Positions 21,796-33,701 of a DNA stretch of 64,000 bases are shown here, in pieces. A program made the translations under genes and the position numbers. Position 1 is the first letter of the stretch. Each line of letters begins with the position of its first letter. The stretch comes from Valencia hispanica (Eukaryota > Chordata > Actinopteri > Cyprinodontiformes > Valenciidae): NCBI GenBank assembly GCA_963556495.2, contig OY747703.1, forward strand, positions 28,272,296 to 28,336,295, given 5' to 3'. Under the pieces are notes generated by a model. The model was not told where the DNA came from and ran no database searches. It saw nothing but the letters and a program-made list of their open reading frames with translations.

Positions 21796-22702
21796 ATCAT
21801 TATTATATTGTTTTATTTATTTTATTGGCTTGGTTATTTTGCACAATAGCATTATACTTTGAATAAGCTTTTGAGTGTTTTAGTCTATGTTTGTATTTCA
21901 CTTTACCTTTTGAATGTGTGTTTACATCTCAGTTTGCTTTACTTGAATCTTATATTGTTACTTGATATTTAATGTTTATAGATACCATGGCAAGTTACAA
22001 AAAAATAAAGAAAAAGTTATATAGCTACTTAAATTTTCTGAAATTTAAACTCGCGACTGACACCTGTGGCCAAAAAACGGAACTGCTCTTCCTTAGCGCT
22101 TGCTCTCGCTGTGCGCGCTCATACGTGCACACTTCACCGCTGCAAAGAAGTCAACATTACAGTCAAATACATATATTGTTTGAGAAACTAAGTTTGTTTG
22201 CAATGTATATGACACAACAAAAGGCTAATTGCTGACTAGCGGTGGTGGCAGAGTGATCTGAAACGTTTAACATGAAAGCGCTTGACATCACATCCGCAGA
22301 CAGCGCGGGAAAACTCCGACCCGACAGAAAAAATTGGATACAGGCTTATAGGTGCACCCACTGTGAGCTGACAAGGTGTCAGTATGCTCATTGGGAGATG
22401 TTTCAGTCATAAATGGTTAAATATAAAGGCTACTGTGACGTTTATTTTTTGGGAAAAAGTTGCATGTAGACACTCTAAGTTGATTTGTTTTTTCTGTTTG
22501 AAATGATATTTTGCCCCATCTAGTGATGGAAAGAGGAATGACGAGTTTGAATAGTCTCGTGTTTTGCACTAAGTTTTAAAGCAAAATAAATATGGGTGAA
22601 TATATTGTGCCTTGCCAAAATGTGTTTCACAGTGCATTCAAACGTATGGGCCCCCCCATAGGCTTTTGCTTAGGGCCCCCAGATTACTTGTGCCAGCCCT
22701 GT

Positions 22703-24160
22703 CATGTGGAGACAGTGTTTGTTTATCTACAGTATGAACAAATAGGCCTACTGCCTTAGTATTAGAAGCACAAGTAAAAGTTAAATATAGTTATATGTAA
22801 AAAACATCCTGTGGACTCTGAGTCCAGCGATTATCAGCTCGCTAACTTCTGCAGATGTATGCTGTATGCTATATGTGCGGTGTTGAACGGTGCAGTTTAT
22901 TATCTCTTTATTAATCGTTCCTGTTTATCGCTCAAACAAATAAATAATTCATAAATTGATATAGGTGTTATTTAATATACTTAACAGTTACTGGAGGCTG
23001 CTTTCTAACATCATCAATCCAGGTATTCATCATGCTTTCACTGTAGAGGGTCAGTTAACAATGAATGAATGAATAATGAATGAATCACTGACACTCCAGC
23101 AATGGTGGCGCCAAAAGATGGCGACATACACAAATCACTCTCCGAATTTGTCTATAGGTTGAGAGAACAAGACATACACACAAAAAATAGATGCACTGTT
23201 CCTGGAGTACCATTTCATACAACATATAGGAATTTTCTGTTATCAGCTGAAATATTTCCTTGAAAGGTCAGTTCTCCTTCGGAAATTTAAAATGTCAGTT
23301 TTCAATGTGACGATTGGGAGTTGTTTGCCAATGGCCTTGAATGGACAACAAATTTAAGAATAACTGGACACTTCACAAAGGACAAAAGCTGAAAACCTTG
23401 TTTGTCCTTTTATGTTTTAAGGCTGTCTTTTTTACTATTATAAAAGTGCATTTTAGCCCTTCTTTGGAAGGAAGGTTATTGCTCAAATTCCTGTGTGAAT
23501 CAGGAAATACCAGCATTCAATAAATAATCCTTAAAACTAGTATTCTTCAATTCAGATTTTACTTGTTTCAGATCTTTACTTGTATCACCATGGCATACTT
23601 ATTTTTTAAAATAAAAATAAAGCATCTGACTTTTACAAATCCCATATCAGAAGGGCAGAACAGCTACAACAGGCAAAATAACCATTAATCATCTCAAGGT
23701 TTCAGTATGACCATTTTGGCCCCTTCTTCAATCCAAACTGCCTTTAAGTCTATCGGTCAGTAGGTTTACATGCAAATCTAAATCGAATTTAATCAATAAT
23801 CGGACTAATAGCTTAACCACAGTGGGAGCCTCAATCCCAGTTTACATGTCACCCAGAAAATCTAATTATTGAATAAAGTGCGTTTGACTCTGCAACGCTA
23901 GGTGGTGACATGCACCTTTTCATGCTGGCATTCTTCCGTTTGGCCAAGAGAGTCATACAGATAGTAAATAAATGCTGGCAACAATGAAACAGACATAGTA
24001 AAATTAGGATATGCACAATGAGCGAAGAAATGGACAACAACGCTGCAGCACAATACAGTTCAGAGGAATGTACTGTTTTATTGTGTTACACTAGTTGCTG
24101 TAGTGTTGATGTATACCGGTGTTGTTATAAACGCTTAGGCGGTCTCGTTTCATCTCCCTG
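22703..24160. other. AT-rich spacer, nothing recognised
   Basis: Short frames only. GAATGAATGAAT near 23,062 is a trivial tetranucleotide run. Confidence 0.4.
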
Positions 24161-24480
24161 GGGCGGCTGTAGTTCAGTGGTAGAGTTGTCGGCCTGCGAC
24201 CCAGAAATTGTGGGTTTGATTCCTGCTTCCACCTGCTACATGTCGTTGTGTCCTTGGGCAAGACACTTCAACTACCCCCCTACTGGTAGGCGGGTAGGTG
24301 GCCAGACGGGCCAATGGTGCGATATGGCAGCCTCGCTTGTGTCGGTCTGCCCCAGGGCAGCTGTGGCTATAATCATAGCTTGCTTCCACCAGTGTGAATG
24401 TGAGAGTGAATGAATAATGGAGTTGTAAAATGCTTTCAGGGTCTCGAAAAGCGCTATATAAATGCAAGGCATTATTATTA
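24161..24480 (+). mobile_element. tRNA-derived SINE
   Basis: The head GGGCGGCTGTAGTTCAGTGG carries a pol III A box (24,169-24,180), and GGGTTTGATTCCTGC (24,212-24,226) is the B box, at tRNA-like spacing. The body includes TCCTTGGGCAAGACACTTCA and CCAGGGCAGCTGTGGCTATA. The tail ends AAAAGCGCTATATAAATGCA then ATT repeats, a LINE-derived 3' end widely shared among fish SINEs. It is a non-coding retroposon copied by a partner LINE. A second, more diverged copy lies at 59,531-59,833. Confidence 0.9.
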
Positions 24481-25437
24481 TTTCAAGAAAAGCTCAGCTA
24501 AGGCATGGTTGGAGTTACATGCAAAGAAATTACATTTTCTAACCGTATTACTTGGGTGCATTAGTTTGATTAAGAGAAATCTAGTTCGGTTCAACAAGAT
24601 TCTTTTCAAAAATATCTCATTAAATTTCTCCATTCATCCTTTTTTCAGTTATATGAATTTTTCCAGTACAAATGCTGAAAGACAATACTAGTCCATGATG
24701 CTCTCCCTTTCAAAGTTCACTGTTGGAATGTAATTTTGGATGAAATGCAGCCCAGTTTCTCCTTAAAACATGGTGTGTGTAACGACATGCAGAGTTTTGG
24801 TCCCATCTGACCTAAGCATATTCGCCCCAAATTTTACTGGCATGGCCAAATAATCAACATGTGGTGAAGAGGTCATTGTCGGCTAGTGCATCGCTTATTC
24901 TTTCAAAAGTAAAACAGTACCTGCTAATCCCATGTCTTTCAAATGGCCTCTGTAAGTGGGCCTCGACAGTTCTCATTCATTTTATTTTCTCCTTTCTTTT
25001 AGAAATCTTGTGAGGAGCATCTGGTTATGTATGGTTTATATTGAAATTACATCCTTTTCACCTCTGGCTTATGAAGTGGTGTTCAGCTAAACATTCAGAA
25101 TTTTTGAAAAATGTCTGTAATCATTGTCAGGGAGGACTGAGACAATAATTTAGGCTGAGAATTTGAAATTATCCCAGTCCACCACCACCCACTTAACGCA
25201 AAATGCCAAGAGTGATTTAGGTTGATTTAGTGATTTAGGTTTTACACTCTTACATCCTACTGATGTAAGAGTGTAAAATAATAGAATAAAGGCTGCACAT
25301 GTGCCCACACACAACTTTTCCTGTGTCTTTCCCCTACAAAATAAATATTTCTGTTCAATAAACTGAAATTCTGTTTCATCTACTAGCACACATTTACCAG
25401 TGTAGAACTAGAAAATACACTAAAATAAAATAGATTA
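24481..25437. other. AT-rich spacer, nothing recognised
   Basis: A short internal inverted pair around 25,237-25,275 (TTTTACACTCTTACATC and GATGTAAGAGTGTAAAA) could form a hairpin but no element ends are seen. Confidence 0.45.
25239..25278. repeat. Near-perfect inverted repeat hairpin
   Basis: TTTTACACTCTTACATC is followed after a 6-base loop by GATGTAAGAGTGTAAAA, a 17-bp perfect stem. It lacks a T-run and gene context, so it is not called a terminator. It may be a fold-back remnant of a mobile element. Confidence 0.7.
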
Positions 25438-25734
25438 CAGGTCCTTCTCAAAACATTAGCATATTGTGATAAAGTTCATTATTTTCCATAATGTAATGAT
25501 AAAAATTTAACTTTCATATATTTTAGATTCATTGCACACCAACTGAAATATTTCAGGTCTTTTATTGTTTTAAAACTGATGATTTTGGCATACAGCTCAT
25601 GAAAACCCAAAATTCCTATCTCAAAAAATTAGCATATTTCATCCGACCAATAAAAGAAAAGTGTTTTTAATACAAAAAAAGTCAACCTTCAAATAATTAT
25701 GTTCAGTTAGACACTCAATACTTGGTCGGGAATC
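25438..25734. mobile_element. Truncated Tc1-like copy, one end only
   Basis: It starts CAGGTCCTTCTC after TA and follows 12,721-13,016 almost base for base through the inverted repeat, CATTTCATCCGACCAATAAA, and TACTTGGT-GGGAATC. Homology stops at 25,734, in the codons just past the transposase stop, and a (CT)n tract begins 5 bases later. So the other 80% of the element is missing. Confidence 0.92.
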
Positions 25735-25736
25735 GG

Positions 25737-25738
<2 letters not shown>

Positions 25739-25780
<42 letters not shown>

Positions 25781-25797
25781 GATATATATATATATAT
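25739..25797. repeat. (CT)n then (AT)n compound microsatellite
   Basis: About 20 CT units (25,739-25,779) followed by GA and an AT run to 25,797, directly abutting the Tc1 truncation point. Confidence 0.95.
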
Positions 25798-27390
25798 TAT
25801 TCAAATTATTCTGAAAGCATGGCCTGCATGTTGGTTTGTACTTCAATTGTACCTGAAGGTTCCTGCTCTGATTTCTCACTACTGCTTTCCACCACTGCTT
25901 TGACTGAAACACCAAAAGCCTCCCATAATGTCCCAGCTTTTACATTCAGTAATTGACAGTTGTTTAATGCTTTGGCTGTGTTCATATAACAAATGATCTA
26001 AATCTCAATGGGATTTTACCTGGTTAAATAAATCTTCAATTAAAAATTACATAATTGTAATATTCACTCACCTGTTCCCTTACTGACAAACATGTCAGTT
26101 ATTTTACAGCAATATGCTGCACCTGTGGCTAGTGCCTTTTTCTCTTCAAGTCTCTCCCTCTCTTTTTCACCTTTCCTTTTGGCCTAACATCACAACAAGG
26201 CAATAAAGAACCATTTAATCACGGTTGCACAATGAGTGCACTGGCATATTTATTAGCAATGGTTAAAGACAGTTATAAGTTATCATTATTACTATTAAAA
26301 TTAATGGTTACAAATACCACCTACTCAGCAAGAACAAATAACTAAGCTCAAATGTCAGTCTCAGTTAACCGTTGGCGTCAATCCGGAAAACTTTAACAGC
26401 TACAGGTTAAAGAAAGCATTGGGAATAGGATTGGGAATAAGAGTAATTTTGAAATATCAGTTATAACCCTGACTGGTTTCTCCCAGCAATGGATCTCTTT
26501 CACTCATCAAGTTCTAATCTCTCCTTACCTGTGAAGACCCTGTGTCATCTTCCCTGCTGTTACCCTCTGGTCTTATGTCTCCTCTCTGATTTTTCTATTG
26601 TGGCAATAAAGATAAAGAATAAAAATGTGGTGGGCAAACTTTTGAAATAGAATTAGGATGAGTAGCAGTCAAATTACTATGGAAATTAACCTCAAAGTCC
26701 CTTTTGTGCCACTGATATTTTTTTCTTAGTTACTTATTCTCTTTGAAACATGTGCAGACTCTCACTGACCCTCCTCAGTCTTTTTTGACAATAAATTATT
26801 TTTTGTCAAATATGAGAGCAATAGCGAGCCCAAGTTCTGCACAGAAATTAAAAATGACTGGGCTTTTTCCTAGCATGAAATGAGTAGTAAGGGATGGAAA
26901 ATATGCAAGATTAACATGGTATATTGACATGTATTAACTAGTCATCTTTAGCTAACATTATCTGCATGGAACATCATAACTCAACTTGCAGCTTGTTTGT
27001 TTTAAACAGTTGTAACAGCTGAAAAAAGGTGTGGGGGGGGGGGGGTAGCACCGACACGAAAAGTGTGGGGGGCATGTCGTACGCGTACTCCGCATATGTT
27101 ACGCCATTGTTCAGCGGGGCAGATGCCCTAATGAGCCACACAATGAATTGTTTATTTAAAAAATCAAGCATGACACAACCTGACAGTAGGCAATTGCCGA
27201 GGCCACCTGGTGTCCCGGTGCTCCCGATGGCCAGTCCCCACTGATCATTGCCATCAGTACATTTTGCAACAGGAGTGCTACTACCCATCTTTTGTCATGA
27301 TCTGTTAGTCCTTGGATCTTGGTTTTCATTTATGTTTCTGTTTTGACAATTTCTGTAATATTTATTTATTCAAATCCTGCCTTCTGTGCC
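25798..27390. other. Unassigned stretch
   Basis: No gene found. A G-run at about 27,031-27,043 and the GC-rich 27,025-27,290 region (GCAATTGCCGAGGCCACCTG) look like part of an old hAT-type element, but no ends or target duplication could be fixed. Confidence 0.35.
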
Positions 27391-27488
27391 CATCCATCCA
27401 TTTTCTGTACCCATCATTCCTATGCAGGGTTGCGGGGGGGCTGGTGCCTATCTCCAGCTGTCATGGGGCGAGAGGCAGGGTACACCTT
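27391..27488 (-). mobile_element. RTE-like LINE 3' tail, minus strand
   Basis: On the plus strand it reads CCCATCCATCCATTTTCTGT, TGCCTATCTCCAGCTGTCAT, then GGGGCGAGAGGCAGGGTACA. This is the reverse complement of the family seen at 18,349-18,472. Only about 100 bp remain. Confidence 0.78.
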
Positions 27489-27825
27489 GGAGCCTTATGT
27501 GCTTACTTCTTCATTTATTTATACTTTTTGCATTAAGTATTAGTTTCCTTAGATTGGTTTCCTTTCTGTTGAGTTTAGTTCATTCATTTATCAGCCTTGC
27601 CCCTTTGAGTTCTGTTCTGTGTTGTTCTGTTCCCTTTCATCTATAGTTTCTCTGCGTCTCCCTTCTGTTTACCTTTATTCAGCCAGTCAGCCTGCTCCCC
27701 TTCCCAGCTGTTTTCTATCTTCTAATCCCTCCTCTACCTGAATTCTATCTCAGCTGTTTCCACTTCCCTTTGATTCTAGATTTTAGATGTTGCATATCTT
27801 CTACAAGTCTGTTGTGGAATGAACA

Positions 27826-28195
27826 ATGTCTTCAGCCCTTATCTGTTGGGGTAACAGCATCAGAGCCTGGGATTTAAAAAGTCTAAACAACCTGATACAG
27901 AGGGCTGGTTATGTTCTGGGGACAACAATGGAACATCTGGAGATGATCCGAAGAAGGAGTCTTCATAAAATCAAGAAAATTATGGACAACCCTCAGCATC
28001 CTCTTCATGAGAATATCCTACAACAACAGAGCATATTTAGTCAGAGGCTTCTTCAGTTTCAATGGAACATAGGGTGCTATAGGAGACCCTTCCTGCCCAC
28101 AGCATCAGGATCTGCAACAACTCCTTGTAGAATCAAATAGTATGAGCTACAACAACACTTAATTTCCCTCTGGGATCAATAAAGTATTTGTGAAT
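27826..28195 (+). mobile_element. LINE ORF2 C-terminus and 3' UTR fragment
   Basis: The frame reads RAWDLKSLNNLIQRAGYVLG, then RRRSLHKIKKIMDNPQHPLH and FSQRLLQFQW, and ends in a basic FLP stretch. This resembles the C-terminal region after the RT in several fish LINEs (the usual pattern is LNR-I-ASS-IG ... R-L-KA-I--D--HPL). It is followed by TTAATTTCCCTCTGGGATCA ATAAAG, a very common fish LINE 3' end with a poly(A)-like signal. The polymerase core is absent. Clade not fixed. Confidence 0.72.
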
Positions 28196-31100
28196 TATAA
28201 TTAGCTCCCTTTGTCACTTCCACTTCTGCCTCAGCATTTGAGCTCTTCAGTTTGTTCTATTTCTCACTGGCTTCTTCAATGCTATCACCTGCTTTTCCTT
28301 CCGTTCCCTTGTCCTGTGTTTATTGCAGTAAGTCTCTTTATTACTCTTATTAAAGTTCTCATCATGATCATCCCGAGATCCTTTCTGCAGTTTGGTCCTG
28401 CCTTAGTCATTCAAAACTCTACGTCTTGAGTTGATTTTTTTGTGATACCATGTTAATGATATTTTCTTTTTCCAAAGGTTAAACTAGGTAATATTTTTGC
28501 AATGACAGGGAGCAGGATTGCTTCCTAAATGGTGAGAGATTACAGCTTTTTCATGCCTTTTTATAGCTACATTTTGTTAATGTGTTTAAGACTCATGGAC
28601 TCATGGACTCCTGGTGATTCCACTTTATTACATATGATTTAATTTGTAACCTAACTTGTGTTGATGTCTTTTTGTGTGTTTCATGTTGCTGTATATCACA
28701 AAAAAAGTTGGGAGCAGAAACAGCTCTGCTGATCAGACGGCAAAAACTTTCAGAAAAAGTGAGCTCTGATTGATACAAGGGGAGTACACCATTGTCCACA
28801 GCAAGATCCATAAACACTAACTGGCAAAGACTCAGCTGGCAGATATTCACCAACCTCCACTACTATCAACACATACACTCCCACACACACATACATATAC
28901 CCACACACAGTGGGAAGTGTCCTAAGGACATGGATATAGGTCCTCCCTGCTAAGTAACAGAGGATGTGGTGGCCACCACACTGCCTCATTGATTTATCCA
29001 ACAGCTTGCTCCTGTTAAAAACCCAGCTGTCTTTGTCAACTCGTGCACACACACGCACCCACGTTGCATGTCTCTAGGCACACAATTCACACACACAATT
29101 TTTTCTCCATTCACGTGCAGTCCTTTGCTGATATCCTGCCAACCGCTGCTTCTGTCACTCTACCCCATCTCATCTGTGCTTGGCCTAATGCCAGTGGTGA
29201 TGTGAGCGTCTTTGTGTGTTTTGGGGGAACACAAAGATGAGTCTGGAGCCTATTTGTTCTTAATATCTGCCAGGAACAATTTTTACCTCATGCTGACTCT
29301 GTTTATTATGGCTGCGTGACTACACACGAGCTCTACTGACCCATCACTTCTGCTGATGGTCGTTTTTGATAGAAAGCTTAACTCCTCTGTCTGCTCCCAT
29401 CTGTGCGCTGCCAACATTAAACTGCTGAGAGATTTGTTTCTCATTTCTAAGTGTCTACCAGTTTTTCACATTTTTTTTTATTTGGAACTGGTTTCATTTT
29501 CATACTTTGAGATGTTTACCAGGGCCTCTGCAGCAGCAACAGAAACACCCTGCCTGCATCCACCCACAGGGAATAAGCAATCAACAAATATTATGAAATA
29601 TTATCGTGTTAAATATGGAGGCCCATGGCAATGGTAACCTACAGGAACATTCTCCTGTTCCATATTCGGATGCCAGGTTAGTCCTAATCATGTTATGAGA
29701 ATGTGAGATCGCCAAGGTTGCTCAATTATACATTCTCCACTGCCTTTCATTCGTTCTGCCACCTCTTTTTCTCTTTCTTTACCTCTACCCCGTCACACAG
29801 ATTATGCTCTCTCACTCTATTCTCAGCGGAGAGGCAGGAATCACACGCTAAGCTTTGAACATGAAAGGAAAAGCTGAAAAACAACAACAAGGACAACAGA
29901 TCACTGCATGTGTCTAGGAGTGTTTGTGTGTTTCTGCTAACTTGAAGGCATTTTTTTTACTCGCTGAGGAATCTTACCCTGTAACGCGGGCTTGTGTGCA
30001 TATTTACAATGTTATTTTGGATGTGTCTGAGTGTGTTTGCGGGGGTCCTGACTTTCATGCTTAGCTTTTGCCTTTACCTGTGCAGTTCTATCAAGGTGTA
30101 TGTAGATATGAAAGCATGTATCATTGCGTGTTTGTGTAGAAAAGCTCTTTAACAGGTTTACAGGCACCTATTTGCCAAAATATCTTCAGTGAAGTAGTTA
30201 TGCGTCAGTGTCAAGTCATTAAAACTTTGGTTTTGCTCAGCGTGCGTCTAAAACCAAGTAACTGGGAAACTTTTTTCTTAAATCTACATGGTTGAGATTT
30301 TCGAAAAGCATTGAGAAAACATACAAGTTTGCACAAGGCCTTGCCTGTTCAGTCACTCCTTATTGAGGATAAAGCCCTGCGTGAGCATAGTTTCAGGGGA
30401 AGCTGGAGGTGCAATGCTCACAATATAATTCTGAGTGTTTTGGTGAATAAAAGAACGACCCAGCAAGGAGTTAAATAGAATAGAGCTAGCCATCAAATGG
30501 CACACCATGGGATGTCACTTAAAATGAGCTACTGGATGAAAAAGGAATGTAGATAAAAAAAATGCAGCACACACCACCATCTCAAGTAAAATGGTTTCCT
30601 TTTCTCAAAGTGACACAATCATCCTTTGAAAACCCACAAGCCCTCAGTATGGATCCAAACTTGAATTTTAGACATGAAAGTAGGTGTTGAAAGTACATGG
30701 CCTGAGCTGAGAGAAACATCATACATGTAGCTTATTTTTACCATACAGTATAGTTCTGTCAGTAGAGAATTAAATAATATTATTTGTGTTTTTCTTGTGG
30801 TCTACAAAATGTACATCTAAATGGTTTTATTTAATGAGTGCCTATATGTTGACTCTTTTATACAAAGACGAAGACTCTTTACATCTGATAATACACGATT
30901 ACTGATCAGGTGTTCAAATGGGACCACTGAAAAGGACATTTGTCTAATGCATATTACTCTACTTATTGTTTCCTTTGTGATGTGAATTTCCTCATTTTCT
31001 TAGTAAGCAAGAATCATTTGGCCACATTCCAAATTCAGTTGTTCTTTTAGAGAATGAAGTACTCTCCGTTTACCACAGGTATTCTAATAACTTTATACAC

Positions 31101-31344
31101 ATTTTATCTCTGAGATTGTCAAAGCATCAGTGAAATTGAATTTTAGAGCCCCGGAGCAAGCAGGGAGAATTTGGTCATTTAGAGGCTGCAGAAAAAAACT
31201 ATGTCCAGTCTCCCCACACCACATAAAGATTGGCATTGACAGTTGTGTAAGAGGTGCAACTTTTATGTCGGGTAAAAATGATAACTTTGCCAAGAAACTG
31301 TGCAGATATGAGACAACAGAGCAACAACGTTGTCACATAGTGTT
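28196..31344. other. Unassigned AT-rich stretch
   Basis: No coding homology, inverted-repeat element or RNA gene recognised over 3.1 kb. CA-rich patches occur at 28,870-28,910 and 29,044-29,098. This could be host intron or intergenic DNA. Confidence 0.4.
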
Positions 31345-31433
31345 GGTCCGGAAGTTACATACGCTCATCATCAGCGTACATGTTCTTGTCATTAAGGGCT
31401 TTTATTTTACTCATGGTGGAATGTTAATATATC

Positions 31434-31723
31434 TGTCATGTTTTGCGATGCAGACTCAGATGCAGGCAGGCATAGATAGTGTAACAGAGACTCTTTAATG
31501 ATGATCTTGGTCAGAGTTCACGACTAAGGAGTACAGCAACACAGGACAGACTATGAAAAATGACGTATAACGAATAATGACAATGAACCAGCAAAGACAT
31601 GAGAACACAGAGGGGTATAAATACACAGGGAAGGTAATCCACAGGGAGAGACAATCAGGGAAACCTGGGGCAGCTGGGAAAAATCAAGGAAGCAAAGACA
31701 GGGAAAGACACCACGCCATGACA
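31434..31723 (-). mobile_element. Solo LTR-like unit, 290 bp, exact 5-bp target duplication
   Basis: It begins TGTCATG and ends CATGACA and is flanked by ATATC at 31,429-31,433 and 31,724-31,728. Read on the minus strand it has a TATA-like TATTTATACCC and, downstream, CATTAAAGAGTC as a possible poly(A) region, consistent with LTR orientation minus. The size and TGTCAYG ends match the unit at 11,240-11,526, suggesting related LTR families. Confidence 0.85.
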
Positions 31724-32642
31724 ATATCACTTCAGTAACTGTTAAAAATATACAGAGCCCTCAAGGGGATATGGTTTAAATTAATAAAAAGTTAATTTCT
31801 TATGTGCAAAACACACCTTTGGAAGCCAACCGAGCGACTTCCACAAACACAGAGTACTATATTCAACTTCCTGAAAACATTAAATAAATCTGATGTCATC
31901 CAAAAACTCAAGGAAGACAAGGTAAATATATATCTCTCGTTTAATTTCACATTATCCTTTCATGCATATGAGAAACTATTTGCTGCGCATGAGAAAATAT
32001 CTAGTGCACAAGAAACCAACTTTAAATAATGTTTTTACCCATGGTCCCTCAGTGACTCCGTAAAAACAAGACTTAGGTTCACAAGCTTGAATTTATCGTT
32101 TATTTTCTCTTATCTAGACCAGGTGAAAATATTAGATACTGGCTGTATTTAAATACACCACCACTCATAGTTAGTTAACTGTCGCTTAACTAGGTGCAGA
32201 AAACTCACATGCTCTTATGTTCAGAATTAATAGAGTTCATTTTAATTGGATGATTTACTGGCACTGGCTCAATGTTTACACATAATCCAAAAATTTTAAA
32301 TGGAAAATAAGGTCAGGGTCATTCCAAAAGTTTAATATTGCCATGCTTTATCCATTCTAAAACCTGTTCTGAGCATTTGGATCATTGTCCTACTGAATTA
32401 CTCAACTGTATCAAGGTATACATAGCTATGTAGCTGTTGATTTGAGGAGAAGTTAAATATAATGAGGTAGTTCTATCATTATGTCCAGACAATGATACAA
32501 TGCACCAGAATCACTGGAATCAAAACCAACCATGAGCAGTATGCAGCCAACACCATGTTTTAGAGTGAATGTAGTAATCTCATATTTTAAACCCTAATCT
32601 TTACTGCTCTAAACATACCTCCTGTCAATGTGTGGAAGAGCC

Positions 32643-33701
32643 CAGGGGTCTCATTTATAAAATTTGAGTAGAATCCTTACTAAAACTGTACATAAGATCA
32701 GCAGAAAAAAAGGTATTTACGCCAAGCAAGTTTCACATCTATCGAACTTTGAGTATGCACAGCTGCATGCAATTTCCGCTTTATAAATCACACTCTCCCT
32801 AGAAATGGGCTCAGGTGATTTTGGATCATATCCCATAATGGTCGACGCAAAACACCAATTGAATATTCTGCATTGACTTAAGCCAGCTGATATGGAGCGG
32901 GTAACCATGGCAACCGAGAGGCGGAGAAAGTGCAATTCCACAGAGACTAAAGGAGGCATGTGGAGGCATGGAAAAACGTTTTATTTCAATCAATCAACGT
33001 TTATCAATGTAGCGCTTTACAGCCAAAAATGCAAACAAAGTGCTTTACAATAAAATACAAAAATACAGTTAGCAATAAGAAAATGTGTAACAAGAGTAAA
33101 AAGATTTTAAAAAATTAAATCAGCAGCACAAGTGATATAACAATTAAGAACAATAAATGTAAAGTTTGAATTATATTATTACTTCTTGTAATAACAATAA
33201 GATTGGAATAAAATACAATTAAAACTAATACAAATAAATAAATTACAGCAGAACACAATAGGTTTAAGCTCTCCTAAATATTTAAAGCCTGACAGAAAAG
33301 GTATGTTTTAAGTCTACTTTTAAAAAGTATCATAGTATTTATATTTGTACTTCACACAAGTAATGCAACAATAAGTGCAATTGCAGTATAATCTGAAGAA
33401 ACACATATCAAAATATCATGATGTAATTCTTAAACGAACATATTTCCATTCAGATTCTCATTGTAATTCTCAGTGCAGACGGGTGTGAGGGGCAACTGTT
33501 GGTTGTGTGTTTGTGTATGCGCAAAGCTCTACAAGTTGAAAATGTAGCTTAAATTTTGCCATCTCACCAGCTGCACTGACAGTCCAAAATGTGCATAAGC
33601 AAGGTCCTTAGCGTGCTTAAAGTTGCACACATTTTTCCGCTACTTACAAAGTTTTCAGACCCAGTTTTGTGCATACGCAAATTTTATAAATGATACCCCA
33701 G
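32643..33701. mobile_element. Inverted-repeat element with nested LINE tail
   Basis: The left end CAGGGGTCTCATTTATAAA and the right end, read inward, CTGGGGTATCATTTATAAA agree at 17 of 19 positions, and homology continues with ATTTG. The right half is rich in GTGCATAC/GCATAAGC stretches and the left half has the matching AGTATGCAC. No clear target duplication is visible. Superfamily (hAT or Harbinger) is unresolved. A LINE-like tail lies at about 32,975-33,312. Confidence 0.65.
32975..33312 (-). mobile_element. LINE or SINE 3' tail, minus strand
   Basis: The plus strand reads CAATCAATCAACGTTTATCA, then TGTAGCGCTTTACAGC and AAAGTGCTTTACAATAAAAT. This is the reverse of the GCGCTTT-type 3' tail common to fish L2-like LINEs and their SINEs, with a short ATCA-unit tail at its end. 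The far boundary near 33,312 is approximate. It lies wholly inside the 32,643-33,701 element. Confidence 0.65.

Larger units (their letters stand above)
17487..22702 (+). mobile_element. Remains of a hAT-family transposon with a multi-exon gene, heavily interrupted
   Basis: Four short exon-like pieces (17,487-17,568; 18,662-18,704; 18,888-18,914; 21,612-about 21,795) together read like the N-terminal part of the hAT transposases found in fish under zinc-finger MYM-like names. A hAT-like right end, CTTGTGCCAGCCCTG, lies at 22,688-22,702. Insertions split it: an L2 tail (17,938-18,170), an AT tract and RTE tail (18,254-18,472) and a Rex3-like LINE (19,015-21,319). The catalytic region is absent. 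Family naming rests on remembered similarity, so the claim is moderate. Confidence 0.5.

Noticed and set aside
16387..22702. A full hAT element bounded by CAGGGCTG and CAGCCCTG
   Set aside because: Only 8 terminal bases match and the flanking 8-mers agree at 4 of 8 positions, so the pair is not accepted as the element's true limits.
25239..25278. Transcription terminator hairpin
   Set aside because: It lacks a T-run and gene context, and hairpin terminators of that kind are not used by fish genes.
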